The position numbers and the translations under genes were made by a program. DNA of 6,942 bases, from the NCBI GenBank assembly GCA_050115015.1, contig JASFRI010000219.1, forward strand, positions 1 to 6,942. Direction: 5' to 3'. Every line of letters begins with the position of its first letter. The stretch's first letter is position 1. This DNA comes from JASFRI01 sp050115015. GTDB taxonomy: Bacteria; Acidobacteriota; Polarisedimenticolia; CBDVAL01. The notes below the pieces were generated by a model. The model saw only the letters and a program-made list of their open reading frames with translations, ran no database searches and was not told where the DNA came from. Below, piece by piece: positions 1-6,852 of this stretch.

Positions 1-424
<424 letters not shown>

Positions 425-426
<2 letters not shown>

Positions 427-443
427 AAGATCTCTTATTTTTT
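425..443 (+). terminator. Weak hairpin with T-run at the 23S 3' end
   Basis: The five-base arms ataag (425-429) and cttat (434-438) enclose a four-base loop and are followed by a run of T to 443. This has the form of an intrinsic terminator, but the stem is short and A/T only, so it would be weak. It overlaps the mature 23S terminus and could equally be part of the 3' processing sequence. If it works as a terminator, it would separate 23S from the downstream protein gene. Confidence 0.25.
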
Positions 444-520
444 CCGGAAATTCCGGGAACCAGTAGAAGCCGGCGGCGTCCAATGGGGGTAGCCCCGAGG
501 GCGCCGCTTCGTGCGACCGG

Positions 521-540
521 GGGCTTCCCGTCGGAAGCCC
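521..540 (+). other. Perfect 8-bp hairpin in the 23S-to-barrel-gene spacer
   Basis: Gggcttcc (521-528) pairs perfectly with ggaagccc (533-540) around a four-base loop cgtc. The stem can be lengthened by a G-T and a G-C pair on the outside (519-520 with 541-542). No T-run follows, so it is not a canonical intrinsic terminator. It may be an RNA processing or stability element in the transcript between 23S and the membrane-protein gene, or a terminator of a type lacking the U-tail. Confidence 0.45.
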
Positions 541-611
541 TCACCCTGGAGCGCAGGGGGCACGAGATCACAACGAGGCCGAGGGTCAACGAAGATGGAA
601 CGCTTCTGGAC

Positions 612-637
612 GGCCCGTTCGGACCGCGAACGCGGCC
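612..637 (+). other. Stable hairpin in the leader of the barrel-protein gene
   Basis: The left arm is 612-621 (ggcccgttcg) and the right arm 627-637, with one bulged C at 633 and a five-base loop, giving ten base pairs. It ends 27 bases before the proposed ribosome binding site, so it would not cover that site. There is no T-run. It is the second strong hairpin in this spacer. Possible roles are transcript processing, attenuation or mRNA protection; the sequence alone does not decide. Confidence 0.4.
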
Positions 638-664
638 CCACCCAGGAGCTCCGAGAACGAAACT

Positions 665-670
665 GGGAGG
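665..670 (+). promoter_or_regulatory. Ribosome binding site deciding the start of the barrel-protein gene
   Basis: Gggagg lies ten bases before the ATG at 681. The same reading frame is open back to an ATG at 483, but that codon lacks a comparable site. The protein starting at 681 begins directly with a signal peptide, so 681 is chosen. Confidence 0.7.
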
Positions 671-680
671 TACGAGCCTC

Positions 681-1880
681 ATGAAGAGACAATCCCGTTT
701 GTTCTTCTTCGCCCTCGCTTCGGTGCTCCTCTGCGGGGCCACGGGAGCTTGGGCGGAGAATACGAAAGGCCGTTGGGACATCGGTGGTGGCTTCTACTTC
801 GTCTCCACCGTGGACGACATCCGCAACAATGCGGCATTCGTTCTGTTCGACCAGCCGGGTCCGGACGGCATCCCGAACACGGGGGACGAGACCATCCTGT
901 TCGCGGACCCCCGTCCGGACGACCTGATCACCCGCGAGACGACCTTGCAGGAGGGGGTCGCCTTCAACGTGAACTTCTCGTACGGCGTCACCGACTGGCT
1001 CGCGCTGCAGATCGACGTCGGGCACTACGACGCGAACGTCGTGCAGCTCGATACCTGGGTGCACCAGGAGGGCTTCTTTGACGCCAACGACGACCAACTC
1101 TGGGACAGGGCCGAGGGCGGACAGAGCCGGAGCGGGGCCTGTGTGCCGCCGGCCTGCTTCGAGCAGAGCCAGCCCTTCGCCGCGGGGTCCGTCACGCAGA
1201 TCCCCATCTCGCTCAACTTCGTGTTCCGGTTCCGCAAGGACAGCCCCCTGAACCCCTACGTCGGCGTCGGCGCGGGCTACGTGCTGCTGGACTCCAGTGT
1301 CAGCGGCCGGCTGGATCAGGTGAACGAGGTGCTCTCCGGGGAGGCTTACCCCCAGGGCAGCCGGTGCTCCGATCTGGGTCTGGAGCCGGGCTGCAAGATC
1401 GCCACCGTGGGAACGAACAACTACTTCCCCACCTACGAGGTCTGCCAGCGGGAGACCTGTCCGACCTTCCAGGATTTCACGGTGGACGTGGAGGACGCGG
1501 TCCAGTACAACCTGATGGCCGGGGTGGAGTACTTCTTCAACTCGAAGGTGTCGATGTACTTCGACGCGCGCTACAACTTCCTGAATACGTCGGTGAACCT
1601 CAAGAGCCCCGCCTACAGTTCCTACGAGCAGCTCCATTTCAACTTTGCCTCCGTCGCGGATACCCTGCCTTACTGCGGCGATGCCATGTTCGACGACTTC
1701 GGATTCCCTCCGCAGTTCTCCCGGAATGACCAGGGGCTGCCGGACGTCTGCCGGCCGGGTACGCCGGCGGAGCCGGGGGAGCTCGAGATCGACCGCCTGA
1801 CCGACGAGCTCCTGATCCAGGGAGGGACCATCGACCTGTCCAACTACACCCTGGGAGTGGGGGTCCGCTTCTACTTCTGA
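681..1880 (+). CDS. Exported outer-membrane beta-barrel protein, cysteine-rich loops
   Basis: This gene encodes a 399-residue protein of unknown specific function. Residues 1-25 form a Sec signal peptide: MKRQSR, a hydrophobic core of about 7-20, and a signal peptidase I site after AWA. The Cys at 18 does not sit in a proper lipobox. The mature part shows alternating-residue strands with aromatic girdles, for example GGFYFVSTV (36-44), AFNVNFSYGV (94-103), PISLNFVFRF (175-184), PYVGVGAGYVLL (192-203), VQYNLMAGVEYFF (274-286) and SMYFDARYNF (291-300). The last strand ends in VRFYF with C-terminal Phe399, the usual BAM-recognition signal. The overall look is that of OmpW/OmpA-type small barrels, but it is long for OmpW because of large loops. 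Those loops hold eight cysteines (154, 159, 229, 238, 255, 260, 332, 357) and acidic D-x-N-x-D stretches. It lies between 23S and 5S rRNA on the same strand, with no clear promoter of its own. An outer-membrane barrel is well supported; ligand or pore role cannot be read. Confidence 0.85.
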   Translation: MKRQSRLFFFALASVLLCGATGAWAENTKGRWDIGGGFYFVSTVDDIRNNAAFVLFDQPGPDGIPNTGDETILFADPRPDDLITRETTLQEGVAFNVNFSYGVTDWLALQIDVGHYDANVVQLDTWVHQEGFFDANDDQLWDRAEGGQSRSGACVPPACFEQSQPFAAGSVTQIPISLNFVFRFRKDSPLNPYVGVGAGYVLLDSSVSGRLDQVNEVLSGEAYPQGSRCSDLGLEPGCKIATVGTNNYFPTYEVCQRETCPTFQDFTVDVEDAVQYNLMAGVEYFFNSKVSMYFDARYNFLNTSVNLKSPAYSSYEQLHFNFASVADTLPYCGDAMFDDFGFPPQFSRNDQGLPDVCRPGTPAEPGELEIDRLTDELLIQGGTIDLSNYTLGVGVRFYF

Positions 1881-1927
1881 GAAGATTCTGCCCGGATTCG
1901 AGACCGGATCGAGGAGACGATAGAGCT

Positions 1928-2046
<119 letters not shown>

Positions 2047-2057
2047 CTTCCCTTTGA

Positions 2058-2085
2058 GTTCAGCCCGCCGCCGTGCGGGCTGAAC
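2058..2085 (+). terminator. Strong hairpin terminator after 5S rRNA
   Basis: Gttcagcccgc (2058-2068) pairs perfectly with gcgggctgaac (2075-2085), eleven base pairs around a six-base loop. It is followed by ttgtgt, a poor U-tract. Its position 12 bases after the 5S gene fits the end of the ribosomal RNA transcription unit. Confidence 0.75.
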
Positions 2086-2122
2086 TTGTGTACGGGACCT
2101 GCCGCGTGGTGGGAAGGCCCTA

Positions 2123-2131
2123 TGCTAGAAT
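2123..2131 (+). promoter_or_regulatory. Extended -10 promoter for yebC
   Basis: Tgctagaat matches the extended -10 pattern TGn-TAGAAT, with the hexamer at 2126-2131 differing from TATAAT at one position. No convincing -35 sits 16-18 bases upstream, which extended -10 promoters tolerate. Transcription would start near 2138, immediately before the yebC ribosome binding site ggcggag (2141-2147). The location just beyond the 5S terminator supports a separate transcription unit for yebC and the genes after it. Confidence 0.5.
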
Positions 2132-2154
2132 GAGCCGAAAGGCGGAGACGCGCG

Positions 2155-2901
2155 ATGTCCGGACACAGCAAGTGGAGCACCATCAAGCACAAGAAGGCGG
2201 CCGCGGACGCGAAGCGCGGCCAGGTCTTCACCCGCATCATCCGCGAGATCACCGTCGCCGCGCGGCAGGGTGGCGGCGACCCCGAGGGGAACCCCAGGCT
2301 TCGCACCGCGGTCAACGCGGCCCGCGCGGCCAACATGCCCAAGGACAACATCGAGAAGGCCATCAAGAAGGGGACCGGCGAGCTGCCCGGCGTCACGTTC
2401 GAGGAGGTGGTCTACGAGGGGTACGGTCCCGCCGGGGTCGCCTTCTACGTCGAGGCGATGACGGACAACAAGAACCGGACGCTCCCGGAAATCCGGCACC
2501 TGTTCACCAAGAAGGGCGGCAACCTGGCGGAATCGAACAGCGTCGCCTGGATTTTCGAGAAGAAGGGGTTCCTGGTGGTCTCCGGCGAGGACGCCGACGA
2601 GGAGACCCTCCTGGAGACCGTGCTCGACGCCGGTGCCGAGGATGTCCGCGAGGAGGGGGATCACTGGGAGATCTACTCGCCCCCCGATAGCCTGGGTGCC
2701 GTCTCCGAGGCCCTCCAGGCGGCGGGGATCACCCCCCAGTCGGCGAGCGTCGAGATGATCCCGCAGAACTCCGTGCGCTGCGAGGGGGAGCAGGCCCGCA
2801 AGGTCCTCAACATGATGGACGCCCTCGAGGAGCACGACGATGTCCAGAACGTCTGGGCGAACTTCGATATCGACGACGAGATCCTGGCGGAGCGCGGCTG
2901 A
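2155..2901 (+). CDS. yebC: YebC/PmpR/TACO1-family regulatory or translation factor
   Basis: This 248-residue protein is full length for the YebC family. The N-terminal hallmark is intact: SGHSKWSTIKHKKAAADAKRG at residues 2-22, then FTRIIREI (25-32), GGGDPEGNPRLR (39-50) and NMPKDNIEKAIKKGTGE (60-76), which together form the helical domain 1. Residues from about 79 to 238 form the two alpha/beta domains, including YEGYGP (87-92), DNKNRT (104-109) and GGNLAESNSVAWIFEKKG (121-138). The family was first described as transcriptional regulators (for example PmpR in quorum sensing). Mitochondrial TACO1 and more recent bacterial work point to ribosome binding and relief of stalling at proline-rich stretches. 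The ATG at 2155 follows ggcggag by seven bases. The gene heads a same-strand cluster with ruvC 36 bases downstream; yebC beside the ruv genes is a widespread bacterial arrangement. Family identity is certain; the exact role in this organism is inferred. Confidence 0.97.
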   Translation: MSGHSKWSTIKHKKAAADAKRGQVFTRIIREITVAARQGGGDPEGNPRLRTAVNAARAANMPKDNIEKAIKKGTGELPGVTFEEVVYEGYGPAGVAFYVEAMTDNKNRTLPEIRHLFTKKGGNLAESNSVAWIFEKKGFLVVSGEDADEETLLETVLDAGAEDVREEGDHWEIYSPPDSLGAVSEALQAAGITPQSASVEMIPQNSVRCEGEQARKVLNMMDALEEHDDVQNVWANFDIDDEILAERG

Positions 2902-2923
2902 CGCCAGCCCTCCCGCGAACCTC

Positions 2924-2930
2924 GGGGGAG
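2924..2930 (+). promoter_or_regulatory. Ribosome binding site of ruvC and its cluster of non-ATG starts
   Basis: Gggggag lies seven bases before a TTG at 2938, which is followed at once by GTG at 2941 and GTG at 2944. All three are in frame and all give a RuvC beginning a few residues before LGIDPG. No ATG is available here. TTG 2938 has the best spacing; GTG 2941 is an almost equal choice. Confidence 0.6.
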
Positions 2931-2937
2931 AATCCTG

Positions 2938-3429
2938 TTGGTGGTGCTCGGCATCGATCCCGGGACCTCCCGGACGGGCTACGGCGTCGTCCGGATCGAA
3001 CGCGCCGGGCTCGTCCTAGTCGATGCCGGTGTCCTGCGATCCCCGTCGGGGCCCGTCCTGGGCGCGCGGATCCGGCGGCTCTGCGATCAGCTCGAAACGC
3101 TCCTGGAGCGCCACGGGCCCGTTGCGGCCGCCATGGAGGGGGTGTTCACCGCCCGCAACGTCCGCAGCACCCTCACGATGGCGCACGTCCGGGGGGCCTT
3201 CCTTCTCACCCTGGCCCGCCGGGAACTCGCGGTGGCGGAGTACGCCCCCGGTGAGGTGAAGAAGGCGGTCACGGGCCACGGCAACGCGGGCAAGGAGCAG
3301 GTCCGACACATGGTGCGCTTCCTGGTCGGTCGCCGGGACCTGGCGCTTCCGCTGGATGCCGCGGATGCCCTGGCGGTCGCGATCTGTCACGCCCACACCG
3401 CCTCCAGCCGTCTCCGCGTCTCCAGGTGA
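2938..3429 (+). CDS. ruvC: Crossover junction endodeoxyribonuclease RuvC
   Basis: RuvC is the dimeric, Mg-dependent nuclease that cuts Holliday junctions symmetrically after RuvAB branch migration, in the cytoplasm. The 163-residue product is slightly shorter than the E. coli enzyme (173). All four acidic catalytic residues are present in the RNase H-like fold: Asp7 in LGIDPGTSRTGYG, Glu67 in MEGVFTARN, and Asp140 and Asp143 in LDAADALAVAICH. The basic segment GEVKKAVTGHGNAGKEQV (105-122) matches the family's DNA-contacting region. The start is a TTG at 2938 or a GTG at 2941; the difference is one residue. The stop codon TGA overlaps the GTG start of the next gene (gtga, 3426-3429), which suggests translational coupling. 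It is 36 bases downstream of yebC and probably shares its transcript. Confidence 0.96.
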   Translation: MVVLGIDPGTSRTGYGVVRIERAGLVLVDAGVLRSPSGPVLGARIRRLCDQLETLLERHGPVAAAMEGVFTARNVRSTLTMAHVRGAFLLTLARRELAVAEYAPGEVKKAVTGHGNAGKEQVRHMVRFLVGRRDLALPLDAADALAVAICHAHTASSRLRVSR

Positions 3430-6215
3430 GCGGACGGCGCGGCAGGGCTCGAACGCGGCACCAGCCGGCCCCCGGGCACGCTCGCGGTCGTATCCTGACG
3501 GCCCTTGCCCTGACCACCCTCGGCGCCGGCCTCGCTGCCGTCCTCTGGAGCTCGGTCCGCGTTCCGCCGGGGGAACTGGCCATCATCCTCCGGGCGGAGC
3601 GGCCGGAGCGGGTGGTGCGGGGCCCCGCCTGGCGCCTCCGGGACCCCCTGGCCACGGAGGTGCTCCGCCTGTCCTCGGGGGCCCGGGAGGCGGAGGACGC
3701 CGCCGCGGGGATCCGCCTGCGCGCCCGGCCGGACGTCGGGGCCTCCCCGGATCTACTGGCGGCCATCGCCCCGGACCCCCCCGGCTCCCTGCGCCGGGCC
3801 CTCGCCCGCGGCCTCGCCGCGGCGGGTGCGGAGGCCTCCGAGGAGGACGTGCGACCGGCGGTCGAGGATGCCCTGCGCGCCGCGGGCTGGCTGCCGGAAT
3901 CCCTCGAGGTCGATCGCCCGCGGCGTACGTTCCGGGCGGAGGATACCGGCGTGAACATCCTCCTGGTCGGGATCGATGCCGGCGACTGGGACTGGATCGA
4001 CCCGCTGATCGCGGCCGGCGAGCTCCCGAACCTGGCGCGGCTGCGCGCCACCGGTGCCTGGGCCACCCTCCGCAGCGACATCCCCTCCCTGTCCCCGCTC
4101 CTGTGGACGACCGCCGCCACCGGCAGGCCCCCGGACGAGCACGGCATCATCGATTTCGTGATGGTGGAGCCGGAGAGCGGGACCCAGGTGCCGATCTCCT
4201 CCACGTTCCGGAAGACCAAGGCCTTCTGGAACATCCTGAGCGAGCGCGGCCTGAGCGTCAGCGTCGTGGGCTGGTGGGCGACCTGGCCGGCGGAGCCGGT
4301 GGAGGGAGTGCTGATCAGCGACCGGATGGCCTACTCGCTGTTCCGCTACCAGGACGGAGAGGGGAGCGGCGGCACCGTCTACCCGGATTCTTACTTCTCC
4401 CGGGCGGCCTCCCTGAAGGTGGAGCCGTGGGAGATCACGGCGGCGGACCTGGCGCCCTTCGCCCACGTCACGGCGGAGGCGATACGGGCCTCCACCGCGC
4501 GGCTGCACCAGGAGGCGGGCGGTCCCTTCGAGGACCACCTGGACACGCTCCGGCGCACGCTGGCCGCGACCTTCACCTACCACCGGATCGCCCTGGACCT
4601 CCTGGAGCGGGGCCAGCCGCGCCTCGCGGCGGTCTACTACCAGGGGCTGGACGAGGTGAACCACCGCTTCGCGCACCTCACCGACCCGCCGCACCCGCTG
4701 GCGACCAAGGCGGAGCGCCGGCGCTACGGCGGGGCCATCCGGGCGTTTTACCTCCTGCAGGACCGCCTGCTCGGGGAGCTGCTGGATGCGGTGGACCCGG
4801 AGACGACCGTGATGGTCCTCTCCGATCACGGCTTCGCCAACGGGATGGAGCGACCGCGCGACTTCCCTCCCTACGTCGAGGCCGGCCGGCCGGGCCGCTG
4901 GCATACGCTGGACGGGATCTGGATCCTGGCAGGCCCCGAGGCCCGGCCCGGACACCTGCAGGAACCCGTCACCCTGGAGCAGATCACGCCGACGCTGCTG
5001 CGCCTGCTCGGCCTCCCCCAGGCCGACGATATGCCGGGAGGGCCGGTCGACGCGGCGCTCGACCCCGCGTTCCGGAAGGGACTTCCCGACCTGCACATCG
5101 AGACCTACGAGGAGGCCGGGAGGGCACTCACCACCGGGAGGCCGGCCACCAGCGCGGTGGACGACGAGGTCCTCGCCCGGCTGCGGGCGCTGGGCTACCT
5201 GGCGGCCCCCGGCGAGTCGGAGGCGACGCCGGCCGGCGAGGGGGGGACGACCTCCACGTACCATGCGAACCTCGGCGTCATCCGCCTGGGCCGCGGCGAT
5301 CTCCAGGGGGCCCGTGAAGCGTTCGACGCGGCCCTGGAGCGCTATCCCGGCAACCTCACCGCCCGCGGCGGCCGCATCCAGATCGACATGATGGAGGGCC
5401 GGCTCGAGGAGGCGCTGGACGGCACGCTGCGCCTCCTCGACGAGACCACCGGCTTCGACCCGGTGTTCTACTACATCGCCGCGCAGCTCTACGCCAGGAC
5501 CGGGCGGGCCGAGGAGGGTCTAGCGGCGTTCCGGCAACTCGTCCGCTCGCGGCCGGACGTCTCGTTCATCCATACCGGCCTGGGGATCCTCCACGAGTCG
5601 CTCGGCGATGACCCGCAGGCGGCGGCGGCCTACCGCAGGGCCCTCGACCTCAAGCCCGACGCGCTGTATGCGCTGCAGGAGCTGTTCGCCCTGGAGAGCG
5701 CGGGAGACCCGGCGGCGCTGCTGACCCGGATCGACGCGGCCATCCGGCTGTCTGCCGCCCCGGTGATGCCCTACAACTGGCGGGGGCTGGTCCTGCGTCG
5801 TCTCGGCCGGGATGCGGAGGCGGAGGACAGCTTCCGACGCGCCCTGGAGGCTGACCCCGATTCGCTCCGGACCCTGGTAAACCTCTCGGCGCTGCTGGTG
5901 GAGGATCGCAGGGAGGAGGAGGCGATCCCCCTGCTGCGCCGGGCGGTGGGGATCGATCCCGCGGCGCTGGAGCCCCGGGTTAACCTGATCGTGGCGCTCG
6001 GCCGCACGGGTCAGTTGCAGGAGGCCTGGGGGGAGTACGAGGAGGCGGGGGGCGCCGAGCTCGAGTCGCCTCCGCTCCTCAACGGCATGGCGCTGGCCTG
6101 TTATCTCAACCGTGAGCCTGCGGCAGCGCGACGGCTGCTGGAGCGGTCCCTGTCGCTGGACCCGGACCAGCCGGACGCCCGCGAGCTCCTTGCCCGCCTA
6201 GGCGGCGGGAGCTGA
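3426..6215 (+). CDS. Membrane-anchored alkaline-phosphatase-superfamily phosphodiesterase with SPFH-like N-region and TPR repeats
   Basis: A 929-residue multidomain protein. Arg-rich residues 1-22 precede one membrane segment (about 23-41), predicting N-in and a periplasmic body. Residues 44-165 resemble a degenerate SPFH/band-7 domain: VPPGELAIILR (46-56), GPAWRLRDPLATEV (66-79), and a helical part ending GWLPESLEVDR. Residues 175-560 are a type I phosphodiesterase/nucleotide pyrophosphatase domain of the alkaline phosphatase superfamily. Its metal and catalytic residues are all visible: Asp184 (GIDAGDW), nucleophile-position Ser223 (SLSPLLW), TG at 232-233 and HGI at 239-241, Asp409 and His413 (GLDEVNH), Asp467/His468 (LSDHGF) and His493 (WHTLDG). 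Ser stands where NPP enzymes usually have Thr. A linker DDEVLARLRALGYL (579-592) leads to about eight TPRs (612-917), for example GDLQGAREAFDAALERYPGN. The substrate is unknown. The GTG start overlaps the ruvC stop; ruvA begins six bases after its TGA. The catalytic class is secure, the SPFH call tentative. Confidence 0.88.
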   Translation: MSGRRGRARTRHQPAPGHARGRILTALALTTLGAGLAAVLWSSVRVPPGELAIILRAERPERVVRGPAWRLRDPLATEVLRLSSGAREAEDAAAGIRLRARPDVGASPDLLAAIAPDPPGSLRRALARGLAAAGAEASEEDVRPAVEDALRAAGWLPESLEVDRPRRTFRAEDTGVNILLVGIDAGDWDWIDPLIAAGELPNLARLRATGAWATLRSDIPSLSPLLWTTAATGRPPDEHGIIDFVMVEPESGTQVPISSTFRKTKAFWNILSERGLSVSVVGWWATWPAEPVEGVLISDRMAYSLFRYQDGEGSGGTVYPDSYFSRAASLKVEPWEITAADLAPFAHVTAEAIRASTARLHQEAGGPFEDHLDTLRRTLAATFTYHRIALDLLERGQPRLAAVYYQGLDEVNHRFAHLTDPPHPLATKAERRRYGGAIRAFYLLQDRLLGELLDAVDPETTVMVLSDHGFANGMERPRDFPPYVEAGRPGRWHTLDGIWILAGPEARPGHLQEPVTLEQITPTLLRLLGLPQADDMPGGPVDAALDPAFRKGLPDLHIETYEEAGRALTTGRPATSAVDDEVLARLRALGYLAAPGESEATPAGEGGTTSTYHANLGVIRLGRGDLQGAREAFDAALERYPGNLTARGGRIQIDMMEGRLEEALDGTLRLLDETTGFDPVFYYIAAQLYARTGRAEEGLAAFRQLVRSRPDVSFIHTGLGILHESLGDDPQAAAAYRRALDLKPDALYALQELFALESAGDPAALLTRIDAAIRLSAAPVMPYNWRGLVLRRLGRDAEAEDSFRRALEADPDSLRTLVNLSALLVEDRREEEAIPLLRRAVGIDPAALEPRVNLIVALGRTGQLQEAWGEYEEAGGAELESPPLLNGMALACYLNREPAAARRLLERSLSLDPDQPDARELLARLGGGS

Positions 6216-6221
6216 GGGAGC

Positions 6222-6827
6222 ATGTACGCGTATCTTCGCGGGACCCTCGCCGAGAAGAGCCCCGGTGTGGCGGTGGTCGATATCCAGGGGGTCGGCTACC
6301 GGGTGCAGATCCCGCTGTCGACGTTCTACGAGCTGGGGGAACCGGGGGACCCGGTGACGCTGCGCATCACCACGCACGTCCGGGAGGACGCGTTGCTGCT
6401 CTACGGCTTCCACACCCGGGAGGAGCAGGAGCTGTTCCAGCATCTCGTCGGGGTGTCGGGGGTGGGTCCCCGGATGGCGATCGGGATCCTGTCGGGGCTC
6501 TCGGTCCCCGAGCTCGTGAAGGCCCTTGCGGAGGGGGACGTGGCCCGGCTCCGTACGGTGCCGGGGGTGGGGCGACGCACCGCGGAGCGCCTCACGGTGG
6601 ACCTGCGGGAGCGGGCGAGCAAGATGGTGGTCGCGCCGGAGGCCTCCGAGGCCGCGGTTCCGGCCGCGGCCGCCGGAGTCCGGGACGACGTGGTCTCCGC
6701 CCTCGTGAACCTGGGCTATCCGTCGGCGCAGGCGGAGAAAGCCGCCGACGCGGTGCTCTCCGAGGGCTCGGAGGAGCCGGGGTTCGAGGATCTGCTACGG
6801 GGGGCCTTGCGGCGGTTGCATCGCTGA
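6222..6827 (+). CDS. ruvA: Holliday junction branch migration protein RuvA
   Basis: RuvA tetramers bind the four-way junction and position the RuvB motors that drive branch migration before RuvC cleavage. The 201-residue length is normal (E. coli 203). Domain I, an OB fold, covers residues 1-63 (MYAYLRGTL, GVGYRVQIPLST, LYGFHTREEQ). It retains the acidic pin Glu55-Asp56 in REDALLLYGF, which holds DNA strands apart at the junction centre. Domain II carries two helix-hairpin-helix motifs, VGVSGVGPRMAIGIL (76-90) and VPGVGRRTAERL (113-124). A flexible Ala/Pro-rich linker (about 138-152) leads to domain III (153-201), the RuvB-contacting part (VVSALVNLGYPSAQAEKA). The ATG at 6222 follows the upstream gene by six bases; gggag directly abuts it, while cgggag at 6206-6211 has better spacing. 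RuvB does not follow within the 115 bases left. Confidence 0.97.
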   Translation: MYAYLRGTLAEKSPGVAVVDIQGVGYRVQIPLSTFYELGEPGDPVTLRITTHVREDALLLYGFHTREEQELFQHLVGVSGVGPRMAIGILSGLSVPELVKALAEGDVARLRTVPGVGRRTAERLTVDLRERASKMVVAPEASEAAVPAAAAGVRDDVVSALVNLGYPSAQAEKAADAVLSEGSEEPGFEDLLRGALRRLHR

Positions 6828-6828
6828 G

Positions 6829-6851
6829 GGGGGTGGCTCCGGTCTACCCCC
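6829..6851 (+). terminator. Terminator-like hairpin after ruvA
   Basis: Gggggtgg (6829-6836) pairs with ctaccccc (6844-6851), eight pairs including one G-T, around a seven-base loop. It starts one base after the ruvA stop codon. No T-run follows, so intrinsic termination is uncertain, but the position suggests that the yebC-ruvC-phosphodiesterase-ruvA transcript ends here and that ruvB is not part of it. Confidence 0.4.
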
Positions 6852-6852
6852 T

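Noticed and set aside
483..680. A 66-codon N-terminal extension of the barrel protein from ATG 483
   Set aside because: There is no ribosome binding site at 483, the extension would bury the signal peptide, and it would run through two strong hairpins. ATG 681 with gggagg upstream is better.
427..680. A tRNA gene in the 23S-to-protein spacer
   Set aside because: No T-loop/anticodon-loop combination or acceptor-stem pairing could be found; the hairpins there do not fit a cloverleaf.
728..740. Cys18 of the barrel protein as a lipoprotein attachment site
   Set aside because: The residues before it (VLL) do not fit a lipobox, which needs a small residue at -1, while a good AWA signal peptidase I site follows at 23-25.
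435..1637. A 400-codon open frame on the minus strand opposite the barrel-protein gene
   Set aside because: Its product is Val/Arg/Glu/His-rich without a recognisable domain, and it runs into rRNA-flanking spacer. It is the usual by-product of G/C third positions in the true gene, whose product has a signal peptide and a C-terminal barrel signal.
3753..5264. A 503-codon open frame on the minus strand within the phosphodiesterase gene
   Set aside because: Composition is that of a codon-bias shadow and no motif is visible.
3356..5317. A 653-codon open frame on the plus strand overlapping ruvC and the phosphodiesterase gene
   Set aside because: The product is a Pro/Arg/Gly/Ala-rich low-complexity string typical of a shifted frame in GC-rich DNA. 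The other frame carries the complete catalytic motifs and TPRs.
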